Assembly (NCBI RefSeq): GCF_002866065.1
Contig: NZ_LNJZ01000007.1
Coordinates: 306,355 to 370,354 of the forward strand
DNA from: Thiopseudomonas denitrificans
GTDB taxonomy: Bacteria > Pseudomonadota > Gammaproteobacteria > Pseudomonadales > Pseudomonadaceae
Reading direction: 5' to 3'
DNA length: 64,000 bases
Position 1 is the first letter of the stretch; every line of letters starts with the position of its first letter. This document shows, piece by piece, positions 1 through 8,389 of this stretch. The position numbers and the translations under genes were made by a program. The notes under the pieces were generated by a model. The model did no database searches and was not told the origin of the DNA. It saw only the letters and a list, made by a program, of their open reading frames with translations.

Positions 1-306
1 CTCGAGGGCCGAGACCAGAAACACCAGCAGGACAAACCAGTACACGATCCGGCCGACCAGCGTCGACATGGGTACCTTGATGCCGACACGCGCCATCATC
101 TTGTTCAGGCCGGTACCTTGCGTGAGGCGGTCCAGTCCCAGCTTGGCCAGCAGCTTCGACAGCAGCGCATCCAGCAGGCGGGCCACGACAAAGCCGACGA
201 TGACAACCACCAGCGCGCCAATCAGGTTGGGAATGAACGCGGCGATTTTCTGCCACAGGGTGCTCATTGCACCCACCAGGCTCTGTGTCCATGAATCAAG
301 CTGCAT
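1..306 (-). CDS. cmpX: CmpX-like mechanosensitive-channel-family membrane protein, N-terminal part
   Basis: First 102 codons of a gene that runs off the left edge. The protein starts MQLDSWTQSLVG, followed by a hydrophobic helix (FIPNLIGALVVVIVGFVVAR), a leucine-rich amphipathic stretch, and a second membrane helix that begins where the window ends. This is the 'conserved TM helix' repeat seen at the start of CmpX and related small-conductance mechanosensitive channel proteins. The upstream neighbours, a cfrX-like gene ending 2 bases before this start and then rraA, match the CfrX-CmpX neighbourhood I remember from Pseudomonas, where CmpX is linked to envelope stress and SigX. The channel domain itself is outside the window, so the family call rests on the N-terminus and the context. 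Confidence 0.75.
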   Translation of the reverse strand, partial: MQLDSWTQSLVGAMSTLWQKIAAFIPNLIGALVVVIVGFVVARLLDALLSKLLAKLGLDRLTQGTGLNKMMARVGIKVPMSTLVGRIVYWFVLLVFLVSALE

Positions 307-308
307 AG

Positions 309-557
309 TTATTGCGCCTTGTGTTTATCAGTGGATTTGCCCGGCAACCGGGAAACCGGCCGCCAGTGTGCCGAGACCCCTTCAAGACCGAGCATCACCG
401 CCTCCAGCGCCCGTCCCGACAGCATCAGCAAGGCACCGGCACCGGTCTGCCGGTTGGCCGTTTTCAATACCCGCTCCAGCGCCCTTGCAGACGGTTGTCT
501 GGCACCGGGCCCCTGCAAAAGTTCACGCAGGGATTCTTCAAAAGGATCGTTGTTCAT
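309..557 (-). CDS. cfrX: CfrX-like small protein upstream of cmpX
   Basis: 82-residue soluble, charged protein (MNNDPFEESLRELLQGPG...) with no signal peptide or membrane segment. I chose the ATG at 557 because an AGGA motif precedes it at good distance; the longer open frame upstream (to 659) has no comparable start signal. It lies between rraA (120 bases away) and cmpX (2 bases away), all on the minus strand, so it is probably cotranscribed and translationally coupled with cmpX. In Pseudomonas the small gene in this slot is called cfrX; its biochemical function is not established. The symbol rests on position, size and composition, not on a recognised motif. Confidence 0.6.
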   Translation of the reverse strand: MNNDPFEESLRELLQGPGARQPSARALERVLKTANRQTGAGALLMLSGRALEAVMLGLEGVSAHWRPVSRLPGKSTDKHKAQ

Positions 558-677
558 CCGCCTGTCCTGGTCTGGCCAGCCTCTGGCAATATCGCGGCAC
601 AATGCTGTCCTGGATGCCGCAGGCTCCATGGCGGTGTAACCGCACGCGATACGGGCCATTACTCCATGCGCCGGTGG

Positions 678-1163
678 TTACTCGGGCATTTTCAGCTCGT
701 GGGCTGCAACAATGATGCCGTTGTTGTCGGCATAGACGTATTCGCCGGGGCGGAAGGTAACCCCGCCAAAGGTGACCGTCACGTTGAGGTCGCCAATATC
801 CCGCTTGTCGGTTTTCATCGGATGGCTGGCCAGAGCCTGTATGCCCAGACCGGTTTGCGCGAGCACATCCACATCACGCACACAGCCATAGATGATGATG
901 CCTTCCCAGCCGTTTTTCGCCGCCCTGGCCGCCAGCATGTCACCAAGCAAGGCGCGACGCAGCGAGCCGCCGCCATCAACCACCATCACCTTGCCTTTGC
1001 CGGGCTGGTCAACCTGGGCCTTGACCACCGAGTTGTCCTCAAAACATTTGACGGTTACGATTTCCCCGCCAAAGGAATCGCGTCCGCCAAAGTTGGCAAA
1101 CATCGGCTCGACTACCGCTACATCCGGGTAGGCATCGCAAAGGTCTGGAGTTACATAGGTCAT
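678..1163 (-). CDS. rraA: Regulator of RNase E activity RraA (RraA/MenG-like aldolase fold)
   Basis: 161 residues, the family length. Near-identity to RraA blocks is visible: [72 protein letters not shown]. RraA binds the C-terminal scaffold of RNase E and slows mRNA turnover; the same fold also hosts HMG/CHA aldolases in pseudomonads (motif G-x20-R-D). Here VRDVD gives an R-D pair, so a class II aldolase side activity is possible. Three in-frame ATGs occur within 18 bases; the third, at 1163, matches the family N-terminus ([10 protein letters not shown]) and has AAGGA at correct spacing. Followed by cfrX and cmpX in the same direction. Confidence 0.92.
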   Translation of the reverse strand: MTYVTPDLCDAYPDVAVVEPMFANFGGRDSFGGEIVTVKCFEDNSVVKAQVDQPGKGKVMVVDGGGSLRRALLGDMLAARAAKNGWEGIIIYGCVRDVDVLAQTGLGIQALASHPMKTDKRDIGDLNVTVTFGGVTFRPGEYVYADNNGIIVAAHELKMPE

Positions 1164-1293
1164 GGTCATTTCCTTCATGGCTGCTCAGGGACTGGTTTTG
1201 CAAATGCGGGGTAGTTTATACGCCCGCCCGCATGCCGACAAATTTCCACGACATTTTCACCTTTTATACCGGGTTCCGGCAACAGGCAGGGGG
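1164..1293. other. Gap between rpoS-like gene and rraA; no sRNA seen
   Basis: 130 bases between two minus-strand genes. In P. aeruginosa the region just downstream of rpoS carries the RsmA-titrating sRNA rsmZ. I looked for repeated GGA motifs in hairpin loops and found none, and no clear intrinsic terminator. It may hold the rraA promoter. Confidence 0.5.
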
Positions 1294-2187
1294 TTAATCC
1301 TGCAAAAGGCTCCCCGCATCAAGCCGGTGCCGCACAAAGGATTCACGCAACGAAACCAGCGCACGGTTGCGCAAGCTGATGACCTGCTGCCGGCTCAGTT
1401 GCAGCTGCTCGGCGATCTGGAGCAACGTCTGGCCGGATTGATCATCCAGCCCGAAATAACGGGTCAGTATCTGCGCCTGCTGGGGCGGCATGTACGACAG
1501 CCATTCCCGTATTTTTTGCAACAGCTGTTCCCGCTCCAGCTTCCGGCAGGGTGAAAGGTAGTCCTCGCCCGGCTCCAGCGTTGCCGGCAGCATGTCCGGC
1601 CAGGCTCCGGAACCATCCGCATTCAGGAAATGATCCGGACTGCTGGCTGACGGCGGCCCGGACAGCTGCCCGGCACCATTCTGCCCGTGCTCCTGCCAGT
1701 GTTCGCGCAGCATCCGCTGCTGGCGACGCTGCTGCAGCACCAGCCGTCGCGGCTTCAGCACCACCGAACGCTGTTCCCGTGCCGTCTGGTCGATCGCCTG
1801 ACGCACCCACCAGGCAGCATAAACAACAAAACGGTGACCACGCTGCGGATCAAACTTGTCCACAGCACGAATCAGCCCAAGGTTGCCTCCGCCAATCAGG
1901 TCGGCAAAGGACAGGCCATCAGCCCGGTATCTGCGAGCAATGCTCACCACCAGACGCAGGTTATGCCGAATCAGCAGGTTGCGCGCCTTCTGCTCTCCCG
2001 AGCGGGCCCGTTGCGCATAATTTTGCTCTTCTTCGGCAGTCAGCAGCGGCACCTGCCGCAGCTCGCTCAGGTAGCTTCCGACATCTTCGCGCACAACACA
2101 GGAATGCCGGGCATGACTGTCATGCTGCCCGCCATCGACCTTGGCAATTGCAATGGAATGATATGAATGCACAGACGTTGTACACAT
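1294..2187 (-). CDS. rpoS: Divergent RpoS-like sigma-70 family factor
   Basis: 297 residues starting at an ATG with a strong GGAGGG site; longer frames upstream run into the spacer. Residues ~37-135 hold sigma regions 1.2-2.4: SYLSELRQVPLLTAEEE, NLRLVVSIARRY, GNLGLIRAVDKFDPQRG, AAWWVRQAID. Residues ~225-285 hold region 4 (RYFGLDDQSGQTLLQIAEQLQLSRQQVISLRNRAL). Between them, where RpoS has region 3 (about 80 residues starting RLPIHVVKE), there is a Gln/Arg-rich then Gly/Ser/Pro-rich segment with no recognisable region 3. In region 4.2 the usual RERVRQI is RQQVISL. The RpoS N-terminal acidic part is also shortened. Position directly after nlpD is the classical rpoS locus, so this is probably the orthologue, highly diverged. 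Whether it is functional, retuned or decaying cannot be told from sequence alone; the frame is intact. Confidence 0.8.
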   Translation of the reverse strand: MCTTSVHSYHSIAIAKVDGGQHDSHARHSCVVREDVGSYLSELRQVPLLTAEEEQNYAQRARSGEQKARNLLIRHNLRLVVSIARRYRADGLSFADLIGGGNLGLIRAVDKFDPQRGHRFVVYAAWWVRQAIDQTAREQRSVVLKPRRLVLQQRRQQRMLREHWQEHGQNGAGQLSGPPSASSPDHFLNADGSGAWPDMLPATLEPGEDYLSPCRKLEREQLLQKIREWLSYMPPQQAQILTRYFGLDDQSGQTLLQIAEQLQLSRQQVISLRNRALVSLRESFVRHRLDAGSLLQD

Positions 2188-2380
2188 CTGGTTGCCCTCC
2201 TTGACATGAAAAATATCCTTTTTGCAACCCCGGCCGCACAGTGCACAACACTGCCTGCCGCTTGCATGAAGCTCAAACAGTGCCGGGGCTGGCGTTACGA
2301 AGCCTACAGGGGTGTGCTTGCGGCGTGTTTGCGTAACCCATACCGGTACTGCAAACACCAAACAAGCCAAAACCTGCGCC

Positions 2381-3232
2381 TTAGCGCCCCGGCAAGTATT
2401 GCAACGGATCCACCGGACTACCCTGACGGCGAATCTCGAAATGCAGCTTGACCCGGTCGGTACCGGTCGAGCCCATTTCGGCAATCTGCTGGCCGGCACC
2501 GACCTGTTGCCCCTCGTTCACCAGCAACCGGCGGTTGTGGCCATAGGCGCTGATAAAGGTGTCATCGTGCTTGATGATAATCAGCTCGCCATAACCCCGC
2601 AAGTCACTGCCGGCATAGACCACCGTTCCCTTGGCCGTTGCCTTGACCGGTTGTCCGATCTGCCCGGCGATATCAATGCCCTTGTTCAATGTGGTATTGC
2701 TGGAAAAACGGCTGATGACCGTCCCTTCGGCCGGCCACAGCCACTTGCCAACGGGGGCTGCCTGCTTGGGCGTGCTGGCAGCCGGTTTGCTTGTTGCTGT
2801 TGCAGCCGGTTTGCTGACCGGTTTGGCGGCCGGTTTTGCCGCAGGCTTGCTGGTCGTGGCGGATGGACGCGCAGGTGTCGCCGGCTTGGCCGCTGCGACC
2901 GTTCTGGCCGGCTTCTTGGAGAAATGGATGACCTGTCCCGGACGGATCGTATAGGGAGCGGGGATACCATTACTGGCGGCCAGCTCCTTCCAGTCACGCC
3001 CAAAGCGGAACGCGATCGAATACAGGGTATCTTGCGGACGCACGACATAAGAGCCGCTGGTCACCGGCCTGACAGCCTTCTGGCTGGCTGCCGGCTGGCT
3101 GCGGTGCTGGCGATCCACCACTGGCGCGTTGGTGCTGCTGGCGCAACCGCCCAACAGGGCAGTCAACGCGACGGCCAGCAGCGGAATGAACAGAAAGCGC
3201 CCGGTGACGCCTGGCATTGCACCCTTGAGCAT
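2381..3232 (-). CDS. nlpD: NlpD, LysM/LytM lipoprotein activator of amidase
   Basis: 283-residue lipoprotein: hydrophobic signal then LLGGC lipobox, LysM domain (SYVVRPQDTLYSIAFRFGRDW...IRPGQVIHF), a long Ala/Pro/Lys linker, and a C-terminal LytM (M23) domain (NKGIDIAGQIGQPVKATAKG...LHFEIRRQGSPVDPLQYLP). The zinc-binding HxxxD of active endopeptidases is NxxxD here, as in NlpD of E. coli, so it is a non-catalytic activator of cell-separation amidases (AmiC type). Start at 3232 is supported by TTAGGA seven bases upstream; an upstream in-frame start lacks this. In many gammaproteobacteria the main rpoS promoter lies inside nlpD, and the same layout holds here. Confidence 0.95.
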   Translation of the reverse strand: MLKGAMPGVTGRFLFIPLLAVALTALLGGCASSTNAPVVDRQHRSQPAASQKAVRPVTSGSYVVRPQDTLYSIAFRFGRDWKELAASNGIPAPYTIRPGQVIHFSKKPARTVAAAKPATPARPSATTSKPAAKPAAKPVSKPAATATSKPAASTPKQAAPVGKWLWPAEGTVISRFSSNTTLNKGIDIAGQIGQPVKATAKGTVVYAGSDLRGYGELIIIKHDDTFISAYGHNRRLLVNEGQQVGAGQQIAEMGSTGTDRVKLHFEIRRQGSPVDPLQYLPGR

Positions 3233-3334
3233 GAATTTTCCTAATGGTCGTCTCTGCAAACAGGTCGCATTATGCGGTAAATTTTCGTTCTGGCAAATGT
3301 CGCCGAATACTTCTCCGTTCCGCTCCAGCCCCGG

Positions 3335-4252
3335 TCATGCCTTTTTCCGGGCAAAACGCTCAAGCACCAGCACCAGCATGAAACCGGTCACCGCCAGCAG
3401 GATGGCAAGCCACAGCTGTGCATCCTGGCCGGTCAATTCGGTGAATTGCCAGGGCAACAGGTTTTCTTCACGCAAGGGAACGTCCTGCCCCTTGCTGTTG
3501 GTATAAAAACCGACCGCCTGCTTCCATGGCCAGACCTTGTTCAGCGATCCAAGCATGAAGCCGGTCAACAGCGCCAGGGTTACATCATGAAAACGGTTCA
3601 ATGCCGCCCTCAGCAAGCGGGCAAAACCGAGCAGGCCAAAAGCGCAGCCCAGCGAAAAAACGGCAATCACGCCCAGATCAAGCCGTTGCACGGCATCCAG
3701 CACAAAATGGTACAGCCCCATCAGCAACAGCAGGAAACTACCGGAAACACCCGGCAGGATCATGGCGCAAATGGCAATCGCACCGGCAAAGAACAGGCTC
3801 AGGTAATCCTGCCCCCAGTGCAGCGGTGCAGCCACGGTGATATACCAGGCACAGAGCACGCCGGCAGCAAACGCAGCCAGACCGGCCAGACTCCAGTGTC
3901 TGATGGTGCGTCCGACCACCCAGCACGAAACCAGAATCAGGCCAAAGAAAAATGACCAGACCGGTACCGTCTGATGTTCCAGCAGCCAGGTAATCAGGCG
4001 CGCCAGCGTCAGGATGCTGGTGGCAATACCGGCCAGCAACACCAGCAGGAAGTTGGCATGCACCAGCGTCCAGGCTTCACGCACCCGCCCCCTGAGCAGC
4101 CAGACCATGCCCTGGGGCATCTTGGCCAGGGCATCCAGCAATTGGCCATAAATACCCGAAATAAAGGCAATGGTGCCGCCTGATACGCCCGGTACCACAT
4201 CGGCAGTGCCCATGGCGATACCTTTCAGGTAGAGCAAAAGGTAATTTTTCAC
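3335..4252 (-). CDS. popT: DUF368 undecaprenyl-phosphate translocase (PopT family)
   Basis: 305-residue polytopic membrane protein. It carries the two related hairpin motifs of the DUF368 family: [17 protein letters not shown] near residue 20 and [17 protein letters not shown] in the second half, indicating an inverted-repeat transporter fold. DUF368 (PopT) and DedA proteins were recently shown to return undecaprenyl phosphate across the inner membrane for reuse in peptidoglycan and O-antigen synthesis. Its start overlaps the stop of pcm by 4 bases (ATGA), so the two are translationally coupled. As I remember Pseudomonas, pcm is followed directly by nlpD, so this gene is an extra member of the cluster. 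Confidence 0.85.
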   Translation of the reverse strand: MKNYLLLYLKGIAMGTADVVPGVSGGTIAFISGIYGQLLDALAKMPQGMVWLLRGRVREAWTLVHANFLLVLLAGIATSILTLARLITWLLEHQTVPVWSFFFGLILVSCWVVGRTIRHWSLAGLAAFAAGVLCAWYITVAAPLHWGQDYLSLFFAGAIAICAMILPGVSGSFLLLLMGLYHFVLDAVQRLDLGVIAVFSLGCAFGLLGFARLLRAALNRFHDVTLALLTGFMLGSLNKVWPWKQAVGFYTNSKGQDVPLREENLLPWQFTELTGQDAQLWLAILLAVTGFMLVLVLERFARKKA

Positions 4253-4917
4253 TGCAGTGCTCCAGTGAGCAGGGGAACAAAGCGGACCGGGTCCAGCTCG
4301 TGCCGGACAAAGCCCTGGGCGGTATGCTCGATCAGGTACAGCCGCTGTTCGCCATGCTCGTCACCGACCGGAATCACCATGCGGCCGCCCGGTGCCAACT
4401 GGTCCAGCAGGGCCTGCGGCACTTCGCTGGCGGCAGCGGTGACCAGAATCCCGTTGTAGGGTGCCAGTGCATTCCAGCCGGTCCAGCCATCGGCCCAGCG
4501 GTATACCACATTACGGATGTTCAGCTGTTGCAGGCGCTCCTTGGCACGATCCTGCAGCGCCTGGATGCGCTCGACGGTGAACACCCGCTCGACCAGCTGT
4601 GCCAGCACTGCGGTCTGATAGCCACATCCGGTACCGATTTCCAGCACCTTGTCCAGCGGGCCAGCCGACAGCAGCAGTTCGGTCATGCGGCCAACCATAT
4701 AAGGCTGGGAAATGGTCTGGTTGTGGCCGATCGGCAGTGCCGTATCTTCATAAGCCCGGTGCGCCAGTGCCTCGTCCACGAACAGGTGGCGTGGCGTACG
4801 CAAAATCACGTCCAGTACCCGGGGGTTGCTCAGGCCGTCCTCGCTCAGGCGCTGCACCAGACGTTCACGGGTGCGCTGCGACGTCATCCCGATGCCACGC
4901 TGCAACAGACTGTTCAC
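4249..4917 (-). CDS. pcm: Protein-L-isoaspartate O-methyltransferase
   Basis: 222 residues. SAM-dependent repair enzyme that methylates L-isoaspartyl residues formed by protein ageing. Family blocks: [35 protein letters not shown], the glycine-rich SAM loop [51 protein letters not shown]. The GTG start at 4917 overlaps the surE stop (GTGA) and has GGAGGG six bases upstream; an internal ATG at 4887 matches the usual family N-terminus ([10 protein letters not shown]) but has a weaker site. Part of the surE-pcm-popT-nlpD-rpoS run. Confidence 0.95.
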   Translation of the reverse strand: MNSLLQRGIGMTSQRTRERLVQRLSEDGLSNPRVLDVILRTPRHLFVDEALAHRAYEDTALPIGHNQTISQPYMVGRMTELLLSAGPLDKVLEIGTGCGYQTAVLAQLVERVFTVERIQALQDRAKERLQQLNIRNVVYRWADGWTGWNALAPYNGILVTAAASEVPQALLDQLAPGGRMVIPVGDEHGEQRLYLIEHTAQGFVRHELDPVRFVPLLTGALQ

Positions 4918-5663
4918 AACAAACCCTCCACCCAGCTTTGCACGTCGTCAAGCCGGGCATGAAACGTGCGGTCCAGTTGCAGCGGCGTGACGGTTACATA
5001 GCCCTGCCTGATCGCATGAAAATCCGTGCCCTCTTCTCCGTCCGCCACCGTACCGGCCGCTGCCAGCCAGTAGCCGGTCTTGCCGCGCGGATTGACCGTT
5101 TTGACCGGCGCAGCCGCACGGGCACGATGCCCCAGCCGGGTCAGCCGGATACCGCGAATCTCGTCCAGCGGCAGGTTGGGAATATTGACATTGAGCACAC
5201 TGTGCGGCGGCAACTGCAGCTTGTGCTGGCCCTGAATCAGCTGCCGGGCAAACCAGCTGGCCGTGGCCAGATGGGTGGTCTGGCGCGACACCAGCGAAAA
5301 GGCAAATGCCGGACGATCGAGAAAGCGTCCCTCCAGCGCTGCGGCTACAGTCCCCGAATACAACACGTCATCACCAAGGTTGGCACCCAGATTGATGCCG
5401 GCCACTACCATATCGACGGGCTGTTCCAGATAGCCGTTGAGTGCCAGATGCACACAGTCGGTAGGAGTCCCGTCGACGCTGATGAAACCATTGGCCAGCG
5501 GCTGCGGGTGCAGCGGCCGGTTCAGGGTCAGGGAGCTGCTGGCACCGCTGCAGTCCTGCTCGGGAGCCACCACCGTGCAGTCGGCAAAATCGCACAGGGC
5601 ATCATGCAGGGCCGACAGGCCCGGCGCATTGACGCCATCATCATTGGCAATCAGGATTCGCAT
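4914..5663 (-). CDS. surE: 5'/3'-nucleotidase SurE
   Basis: 249 residues, usual SurE length. Metal-dependent nucleoside monophosphatase. The N-terminus [15 protein letters not shown] contains the paired Asp (D8, D9) that bind the metal; further blocks are [24 protein letters not shown] and [21 protein letters not shown]. It overlaps truD by 13 bases upstream and pcm by 4 bases downstream, which points to tight translational coupling in this stress-survival cluster. Confidence 0.96.
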   Translation of the reverse strand: MRILIANDDGVNAPGLSALHDALCDFADCTVVAPEQDCSGASSSLTLNRPLHPQPLANGFISVDGTPTDCVHLALNGYLEQPVDMVVAGINLGANLGDDVLYSGTVAAALEGRFLDRPAFAFSLVSRQTTHLATASWFARQLIQGQHKLQLPPHSVLNVNIPNLPLDEIRGIRLTRLGHRARAAAPVKTVNPRGKTGYWLAAAGTVADGEEGTDFHAIRQGYVTVTPLQLDRTFHARLDDVQSWVEGLL

Positions 5664-6706
5664 TGAGGATCATCCCCTTCCACAGTGACCAGCTCGACCA
5701 GCTCGCGCAATACGGAGGTGGCAAAACAGCCGGTCGGCAAAACAAATTCAAGTTGCAGGCAGTCGTCAGCCGGCCAGCTCCATTGCAAGTCCCGTACCGG
5801 CAAACGCAGGATACGGCGTTCCTGTTTCAGCCCGGCCTGTTCCAGCCAGCGACACAGGGCAGGTTCTGCCGCCGCAACGGTCTGCTCGATGGCCAGCATT
5901 CCCTCCTGCGACGGCAGCTCACCCACACCCCAGAGTGCTGCCGTCGGATGCAGGTCCAGCAGGGCAAGGCGCGGATCGGCGCATTCCTCAACACCGGCAA
6001 GAAAGAAGCTGCGGCTTTGCGTGAACGAGAGTACATCGCCGGGCAGTGCCCGGTTCCAGCTGCCATCGGCCACCCGCTGCGCCAGCATGCGGTTGAACAG
6101 TGCGCTGCGTGCAGTAGACAGCAGCCGCGAACGCAAATTGCGCCGCTCCGGCAGCTGGCCGCCAGCCGCATAATGGCGGGCCTGATGCAAATTGTGGCCA
6201 TCATGACCAAATCGTTGCGGGCCATAGTAGTTGGGTACACCGCCGTCGGCAATCTGCTGCAGACGCTGCTCCAGACACTGCCGGTCAGCCTGCACTCCCG
6301 TCAGCCGCACCACGAAACCGTTGGCGCTGTGTGCGCCACGCTGCAGCTTGCGGCCATGGCGTACCGCCTGACGGATATGCAACTGTGCATGCTGCAAGGC
6401 CGCTGTATCCAGCTCGCGGCCGGGCACATGCAGGCTGAACCACTGTCGTGTCAGCGCCTGGCGGTCTTTCAGCCCGGCATAGCTGATGAACTTCTGTGCC
6501 AGACCAAAGGTTCTGGACAGGATCCGCACCGCCTCTTCGGTATTCAGCTCGCGTTTCTCGACCAGCAGCCAGAGATGCTCCCCGCTGCCGGAAAGGGGAA
6601 TATCCAGCACCTCATTGACCTGAAAGTCCTCGGCGCTGGCTTTCAGCACCGCACGGCCACAGGGCCGTCCCCAGGCTGTCGGCCCAAGCAATGCCGTATC
6701 TGTCAT
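5651..6706 (-). CDS. truD: tRNA pseudouridine(13) synthase TruD
   Basis: 351 residues. TruD makes pseudouridine at position 13 of tRNA-Glu and others. The catalytic Asp is in [16 protein letters not shown] (D81 from the ATG at 6706, equivalent to E. coli D80). Other blocks: [19 protein letters not shown] and a TRUD insertion domain. The start at 6706 lies inside the ispF stop (GTGATGA) with GGAG five bases before it; a GTG one codon upstream is possible. The C-terminal 13 bases overlap surE. Confidence 0.95.
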   Translation of the reverse strand: MTDTALLGPTAWGRPCGRAVLKASAEDFQVNEVLDIPLSGSGEHLWLLVEKRELNTEEAVRILSRTFGLAQKFISYAGLKDRQALTRQWFSLHVPGRELDTAALQHAQLHIRQAVRHGRKLQRGAHSANGFVVRLTGVQADRQCLEQRLQQIADGGVPNYYGPQRFGHDGHNLHQARHYAAGGQLPERRNLRSRLLSTARSALFNRMLAQRVADGSWNRALPGDVLSFTQSRSFFLAGVEECADPRLALLDLHPTAALWGVGELPSQEGMLAIEQTVAAAEPALCRWLEQAGLKQERRILRLPVRDLQWSWPADDCLQLEFVLPTGCFATSVLRELVELVTVEGDDPQCES

Positions 6707-7179
6707 CACTGCTCCAGCAACACAACGGCGTGGGCGGCAATGCCTTCCTTGCGCCCGACAAAACCGAGGCTCTCGGTGGTGGTCGCCTTCACATTGACCT
6801 GCCCTTCACTGACCCGCAGCTCCTGTGCAATGATGCTGCGCATGGCATCGATATGGGGTGCCATTTTCGGTGCCTGGGCCTGAATGGTGCTGTCCAGATT
6901 GACAACCTGCCAGCCACGCGCCTCCACCATGCACATCACGGTTTGCAGCAACTGGCGGCTGTCGGCACCGCGAAAGCGCGGGTCGGTATCAGGAAAGTGA
7001 CGGCCAATATCACCCAGCGCCAGCGCTCCCAGCAGCGCGTCACAAATGGCGTGCAACAGCACGTCACCATCGGAGTGGGCAACAAAGGACCGGTTGTGCT
7101 CAATGCGCACCCCACCCAGGGTAATGTGATCACCCTCCTGGAAGCGGTGTACATCGTAACCATGGCCAATACGCATCAT
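6706..7179 (-). CDS. ispF: 2-C-methyl-D-erythritol 2,4-cyclodiphosphate synthase
   Basis: 157 residues, full length. IspF converts CDP-ME-2-phosphate to MEcPP in the MEP isoprenoid pathway. The zinc ligands are in GHGYDVHRF (D, H) and [19 protein letters not shown]; the CDP-binding end carries [21 protein letters not shown]. Two consecutive ATGs begin the frame; a GGAG nine bases ahead slightly favours the first (7179), the family N-terminus favours the second (7176). As I recall, many bacteria have ispD just upstream; here the upstream gene is a thioredoxin-fold protein instead. Confidence 0.96.
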   Translation of the reverse strand: MMRIGHGYDVHRFQEGDHITLGGVRIEHNRSFVAHSDGDVLLHAICDALLGALALGDIGRHFPDTDPRFRGADSRQLLQTVMCMVEARGWQVVNLDSTIQAQAPKMAPHIDAMRSIIAQELRVSEGQVNVKATTTESLGFVGRKEGIAAHAVVLLEQ

Positions 7180-7196
7180 CAGGTTCGTCTCCAGGG

Positions 7197-7580
7197 CTAG
7201 GCAGCGGTTTCTGCCGGCGCAAAATGCCGGTCCAGGTATTCAATAATGGCCGATGACTCATACAGCCACTCGACGCCCACGGCAGTCTCTATGCGCAGGC
7301 AGGGTACCTGGCGCTTGCCACCCTGCTGCTCCAGCTCGGCCCGGGCTTCGCTGCCCTGCCCGGCCTCCACCAGCGTCACCGGCACATTGAGCCGGTGCAG
7401 GTGGCGGCGCACCTTGATACAAAAAGGACAGGCACGAAACTGGTACAGGCGCAAGGCACGGGCCTGTTCGTTGACTCTCTCCTGCTCTGCCGGCGCACGC
7501 CTGACCGGTTTTGGCAAGGTCAGCCAGTTGGCAAAAACAATAATCATGCCCAGCCCGTTACGTAAGGCCTTGATCAACAT
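7197..7580 (-). CDS. Membrane-anchored glutaredoxin/GST N-domain protein
   Basis: 127 residues. A short hydrophobic N-terminal helix ([14 protein letters not shown]) suggests inner-membrane anchoring, followed by a thioredoxin-fold domain with a CPFC pair (C51, C54) in [22 protein letters not shown] and the cis-Pro loop KRQVPCLRI. The tail ([17 protein letters not shown]) matches the end of a GST N-terminal domain. It is probably a glutathione-dependent thiol reductase; the substrate is unknown. It ends 17 bases before ispF and is divergent from efp. Confidence 0.8.
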   Translation of the reverse strand: MLIKALRNGLGMIIVFANWLTLPKPVRRAPAEQERVNEQARALRLYQFRACPFCIKVRRHLHRLNVPVTLVEAGQGSEARAELEQQGGKRQVPCLRIETAVGVEWLYESSAIIEYLDRHFAPAETAA

Positions 7581-7712
7581 TCTTCTCTCCTCCGGATATC
7601 CGGCGGGCCGGTACTGCCTGCCGGATCAAATCGGCGCATTCTAGCAGGCTTTGCCAGTCAGGGTTAATCGGCTTCCTGGGAGGCCCTGCTGTTTTTCCGC
7701 ACAATAGCACCG

Positions 7713-7718
7713 TATAAT
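7713..7718 (+). promoter_or_regulatory. Candidate efp promoter -10 element
   Basis: TATAAT 45 bases upstream of the efp ATG in the divergent gap between the glutaredoxin-like gene and efp. The matching -35 position (about 7690-7695, TGTTTT-like) is weak, so the call rests mainly on the perfect -10. Confidence 0.45.
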
Positions 7719-7762
7719 GCGGCGCTTTAGCCGAATAACACTTTTCACAGGACATCATCTTC

Positions 7763-8329
7763 ATGGCAACTCATGCAACCAACGAATTCCGCTCCGGCCT
7801 TCGCGTAATGGTAGAAGGCGAACCCTGCATCATGACTGATGTCGAGTTCGTCAAGCCGGGCAAGGGCCAGGCCTTTACCCGCGTCAAAATGCGCAACATC
7901 CGCACCGACCGTGTCTGGGAGCGCACGTTCAAGTCTGGCGAAACCCTGGAAAGCGCCGACATCCAGGAACGCGACATGGAATACCTCTATGAAGATGGCG
8001 AGTTCTGGCACTTCATGGCCACCGACGGCTCCTTCGAGCAGCTGGCTGCCGGCGAGGATGCCATCGGCGACACCAAGAAGTGGCTCAAAGAACAGGAAGT
8101 CTACACCGTCATGCTGTTCAACGAAGCCGTGGTCAGCGTCACCGCCCCCAACTTCATCGAGCTGGAAGTGGCAGAGACCGACCCCGGCCTGAAAGGCGAT
8201 ACCGCCCAGGGCGGCTCCAAGCCAGCCACCCTGAGCACCGGCGCGGTCGTTCGCGTGCCGCTGTTCATCGTCACCGGCGAGAAACTGCGGATCGACACCC
8301 GTACCGGCGAGTACGTCAGCCGCGCCTGA
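7763..8329 (+). CDS. efp: Translation elongation factor P
   Basis: 188 residues, three-domain EF-P that relieves ribosome stalling at polyproline. The modification loop is [18 protein letters not shown] with lysine at position 34, the residue beta-lysylated by EpmA/EpmB in E. coli. Pseudomonas aeruginosa EF-P instead carries an arginine rhamnosylated by EarP. The adjacent epmA agrees with the lysine type. C-terminal blocks [25 protein letters not shown] and [12 protein letters not shown] are typical. An intrinsic terminator follows, so most transcripts probably end before epmA. Confidence 0.97.
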   Translation: MATHATNEFRSGLRVMVEGEPCIMTDVEFVKPGKGQAFTRVKMRNIRTDRVWERTFKSGETLESADIQERDMEYLYEDGEFWHFMATDGSFEQLAAGEDAIGDTKKWLKEQEVYTVMLFNEAVVSVTAPNFIELEVAETDPGLKGDTAQGGSKPATLSTGAVVRVPLFIVTGEKLRIDTRTGEYVSRA

Positions 8330-8344
8330 TCCCGGCTGTCATTC

Positions 8345-8371
8345 AAAAAGGGAGCCAAGGCTCCCTTTTTC
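8345..8371 (+). terminator. Intrinsic terminator between efp and epmA
   Basis: GGGAGCC-AA-GGCTCCC followed by TTTTTCTTT. It lies just after the efp stop and 19 bases before the epmA start, so epmA expression probably depends on read-through or lower transcription than efp. Confidence 0.88.
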
Positions 8372-8389
8372 TTTGAGGAACATTCTTCC

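Noticed and set aside
1164..1293. rsmZ-type sRNA downstream of rpoS
   Set aside because: No GGA-rich hairpin loops or terminator found.
2381..3232. NlpD with a broken zinc site as a pseudogene
   Set aside because: NlpD proteins are naturally degenerate LytM activators; the frame and all domains are intact.
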